From Bartonella tribocorum (GTDB lineage Bacteria > Pseudomonadota > Alphaproteobacteria > Rhizobiales > Rhizobiaceae), in contig NZ_NJGE01000002.1 in assembly GCF_002777915.1 (NCBI RefSeq), positions 43,713 to 107,712 of the forward strand: DNA of 64,000 nt. The letters run 5' to 3'. The notes under the pieces are model-generated. The model ran no database searches. It saw nothing but the letters and a program-made list of their open reading frames with translations, and was not told where the DNA came from. How positions within the stretch are numbered: the stretch's first letter is position 1; each line of letters opens with the position of its first letter. Below are positions 61,919 through 64,000 of this stretch, piece by piece. Made by a program: the position numbers and the translations under genes.

Positions 61919-64000
61919 TTATTTCCATCGACCAGAAAGCAGGTCGGTTTTTATATCTATTTTCCCAGTGAGTCTTGCTTTGTAGACACCATAATTTTCC
62001 ATGACACGCATCACGTAATTGCGCGTTTCTGTATAAGGGATACGTTCAATCCAATCGATGACGTCATCAAGAGATTGTCCTCGAGGATCGCCATAACGTT
62101 TGATCCATTCATCGACCCGACGGGGGCCAGCATTATAGCCAATAAGAGTTAGGATATAGGATCCATTAAAACGTTCTAATTGCTCATTGAGAAAATGGGC
62201 CCCTAATGTTGCATTATAGCGAGCATCATTGCTAAATTTTTTATGAGACCATGCGATTGAATATTTTTTTGCGAGTGCTTTTGCTGTTGTAGGAAGCAAT
62301 TGAAGTATCCCTTGTGCACCTGCTTTTGATATGGCTGTTGGATTAAATTCGCTTTCTTGGCGTGCAATGGCATAGATAAGCGATTTTTCTTCTACAGAAA
62401 TATGAGTAGAAGCTGGTATGGCACCTAGAGGATGAGAAAGTGCTCCGACATTTTTTCCTTGAAAAGCAGCTATTTTCCCGATTTTGAGGCTGGTATAATA
62501 GTCACCATTTTTTTCTGCCATAACAGCCAGAAGAGCTAATTCACCGGGACTTTCTATTTTTTTTCCAAGTTCTCTATAAAAAACTTTAGCAAAGTCAGCA
62601 TAGCCGGCTTCTTCAATACGTTGAATTGCTTTGATCGCTTGTCGTGCACTAAAATGCTGTCGTTCAGCGGTTGTTGGTTTAGGAAAAGAAATATTAAGCT
62701 TTTTTTGGTTGAGTCGTGCAGCGGCTAATTGGCCATAATAAGTTGCACCAAAATGAGTTGCGCGATGAAAGTAATGCTGGGCATTTTTGTGTTCTCCTAG
62801 CGTTTCTGCTGCTCGCCCCATCCAGTAATATCCACGTGATGCAGAAAAAGGTGAAGAGGAGAGTTGAGGAATGCGTGAAAAATGCTGCATTGCCAATTTA
62901 GGGTTATGAAGAAACCGTAGTGCGTACCATCCTGCATGAAACTCAGCATCAACAGCTAATGCAGATGTCATGCCAGTGTGCATCGCAACAAGTTGATAAG
63001 CTATTTGGGGTTTGTTTAAATCGAGCATTTCTCGAGAAAGGGCGCGTTGCTCTTTCCACAATGAATGAGGGTTCATAAGATGGAGAGTATCTTTTGATGT
63101 TTTCATCATAAGTGTTGCGGCGGCATCATATTGCTCTGTTCGCCGAAGATGGCGCATTCGAGTAAACTGGAAGAGAGGCTCTTTTTTCCATGTTCTCTCT
63201 ATAGCTTGTAATTTTTTTGTCGCTCTAGGATCATTTTTTTCAACGGCGACAAAAGCATCAAAAAGAGATTGAGCACGGGCTAATTTTGCAACGCGTGCCG
63301 CTGAATCAAAACGATGTGCATACAGCATAAACTGCATGCGTTTTAAATGGTCAATAGGTTTTAAAGCAGCGCTTGCATTGTTAAGAACAAACACTTCTTC
63401 TTTTGCATTAAGCGGTGTTTTATGCCACCATGGTGCAATAACATGTTGAGCATGGCTGACTTGTCCGGTTGCAATAAGTGCTTTAGCGAAGAGAGCCATG
63501 CCTTGTGCTGTGAGAGGGGGGTGATGAGAAAATTTTTGGATGATGGTGCGTGTGACATTGGTTTCGTTAAGAAAAGCACGTTCTGCATTGCGTTGCATCG
63601 TTTCTATACCGGGCCATCCTTGTAGTATGTTGATGGCATTATATATTTCAAAGCTTGGTATATTATCTTGGTTTGATAGCCCCAGCGCCCATGTCAAAAT
63701 ATGACGATCAAGGCTATGTTTTTCCATTGAATTACGAAGGTTTATTGTTTTTGCAATGTTGTTGTTTGCAAGAGCATCTAGCCCAGCTTTTAATTGCTTG
63801 AGTGTCGCTGTATTGTGTGATGTTGTGTGTCTTTGTTGAAGAGATTCTTGAACTTCTTGTTTAACAGTAAAGGGGATAGGACGTGTCGAAGGAATAGGTG
63901 TTTTTCCATGTAAAAGAGGTGTTTGTGCATAGGCACTTGAAAATAAGATTCTTATTGCCAGTATAAGTGCAGTAAAGGTTGATACGAAAAGAGAGGTGGA
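61919..64000 (-). CDS. slt: Soluble lytic murein transglycosylase (5' end outside window)
   Basis: A GH23 lytic transglycosylase of the Slt70 type that cleaves peptidoglycan in the periplasm to anhydro-muropeptides. The long N-terminal helical superhelix precedes the catalytic domain, where the acid glutamate lies in AIARQESEFNPTAISKAGAQG. It is followed by ILQLLPTTAKALA and LIGYNAGPRRVDEWI. The first in-frame ATG is at 63727, but the frame continues open to the window edge and encodes a hydrophobic signal-like segment (LFVSTFTALILAIRILFSSAYAQ). The real start must lie beyond 64000. About 693 codons are visible. Confidence 0.93.
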   Translation of the reverse strand, partial: STSLFVSTFTALILAIRILFSSAYAQTPLLHGKTPIPSTRPIPFTVKQEVQESLQQRHTTSHNTATLKQLKAGLDALANNNIAKTINLRNSMEKHSLDRHILTWALGLSNQDNIPSFEIYNAINILQGWPGIETMQRNAERAFLNETNVTRTIIQKFSHHPPLTAQGMALFAKALIATGQVSHAQHVIAPWWHKTPLNAKEEVFVLNNASAALKPIDHLKRMQFMLYAHRFDSAARVAKLARAQSLFDAFVAVEKNDPRATKKLQAIERTWKKEPLFQFTRMRHLRRTEQYDAAATLMMKTSKDTLHLMNPHSLWKEQRALSREMLDLNKPQIAYQLVAMHTGMTSALAVDAEFHAGWYALRFLHNPKLAMQHFSRIPQLSSSPFSASRGYYWMGRAAETLGEHKNAQHYFHRATHFGATYYGQLAAARLNQKKLNISFPKPTTAERQHFSARQAIKAIQRIEEAGYADFAKVFYRELGKKIESPGELALLAVMAEKNGDYYTSLKIGKIAAFQGKNVGALSHPLGAIPASTHISVEEKSLIYAIARQESEFNPTAISKAGAQGILQLLPTTAKALAKKYSIAWSHKKFSNDARYNATLGAHFLNEQLERFNGSYILTLIGYNAGPRRVDEWIKRYGDPRGQSLDDVIDWIERIPYTETRNYVMRVMENYGVYKARLTGKIDIKTDLLSGRWK

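Overview
The window is 64 kb of an AT-rich alphaproteobacterial chromosome. Gene content and order point to Bartonella (Rhizobiales). The supporting signs are a hutA/tonB plus hemS-hutB-hutC-hmuV haem locus, trxB followed by an lsrB/vtlR-type LysR gene, a rplY-pth-ychF neighbourhood, a BA14K-family protein, a PleC-like kinase, wide AT-rich spacers and decayed P4-type integrase sequence. The species cannot be told from the sequence alone. I saw no rRNA, tRNA, CRISPR array or intact insertion sequence.

Layout. 0-0.7 kb: spacer with copy A of a dispersed repeat. 0.7-5 kb: trmL, the cytochrome bc1 operon petABC and a PRC-barrel protein. 5-11.7 kb: ychF, an L,D-transpeptidase, pth, rplY, a HerA-like ATPase and prs. 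12.4-20.4 kb: pgeF, a MidA-like methyltransferase and lgt; a UbiK-like protein; YbjN; an OmpR/EnvZ-type pair; an MBL-fold hydrolase; a histidine-rich BA14K protein. 21-30.1 kb: uvrB, an SH3 protein, greA, a GT4 glycosyltransferase, trkH, trxB and lsrB. 30.1-32.2 kb: a decayed tyrosine integrase. 32.2-45.1 kb: an aspartate aminotransferase, a cold-shock gene, carB, an alkyltransferase, a PleC-like kinase, pepN and a uracil-DNA glycosylase. 45.4-50.6 kb: a compact thiCOSGED operon. 50.6-53.5 kb: a gene-poor stretch with one orphan phage tail-collar gene. 53.5-60.9 kb: the haem uptake locus. 61.9 kb to the end: a soluble lytic transglycosylase that runs off the window.

How the genes work together. 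PetABC pass electrons from quinol to cytochrome c. The haem locus forms one route: HutA outer-membrane receptor powered by TonB, HutB periplasmic carrier, HutC/HmuV ABC importer, and HemS cytoplasmic haem handling. ThiC, ThiO, ThiS, ThiG, ThiE and ThiD make thiamine phosphate from AIR, glycine and sulfur carrier. Lgt, the L,D-transpeptidase, Slt and the BA14K protein belong to the envelope.

The main unexplained structure is a family of five diverged ~80-bp repeats (A-E), found only in spacers between core blocks. One copy lies directly upstream of a recognisable but multiply broken P4-type integrase. At least two others are followed by sequence like that integrase's first codons. I read them as fossil integration modules. 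Other points of interest are a compact G/C-rich conserved-looking island near 51.2 kb, a divergent cytochrome b Qo-site segment, a probable non-canonical start for trkH, and an orphan terminator near 31.55 kb. Several starts were moved on ribosome-binding-site or overlap evidence (ybjN, greA, csp, thiC, thiE, thiD, hmuV, hutC, the SH3 protein).
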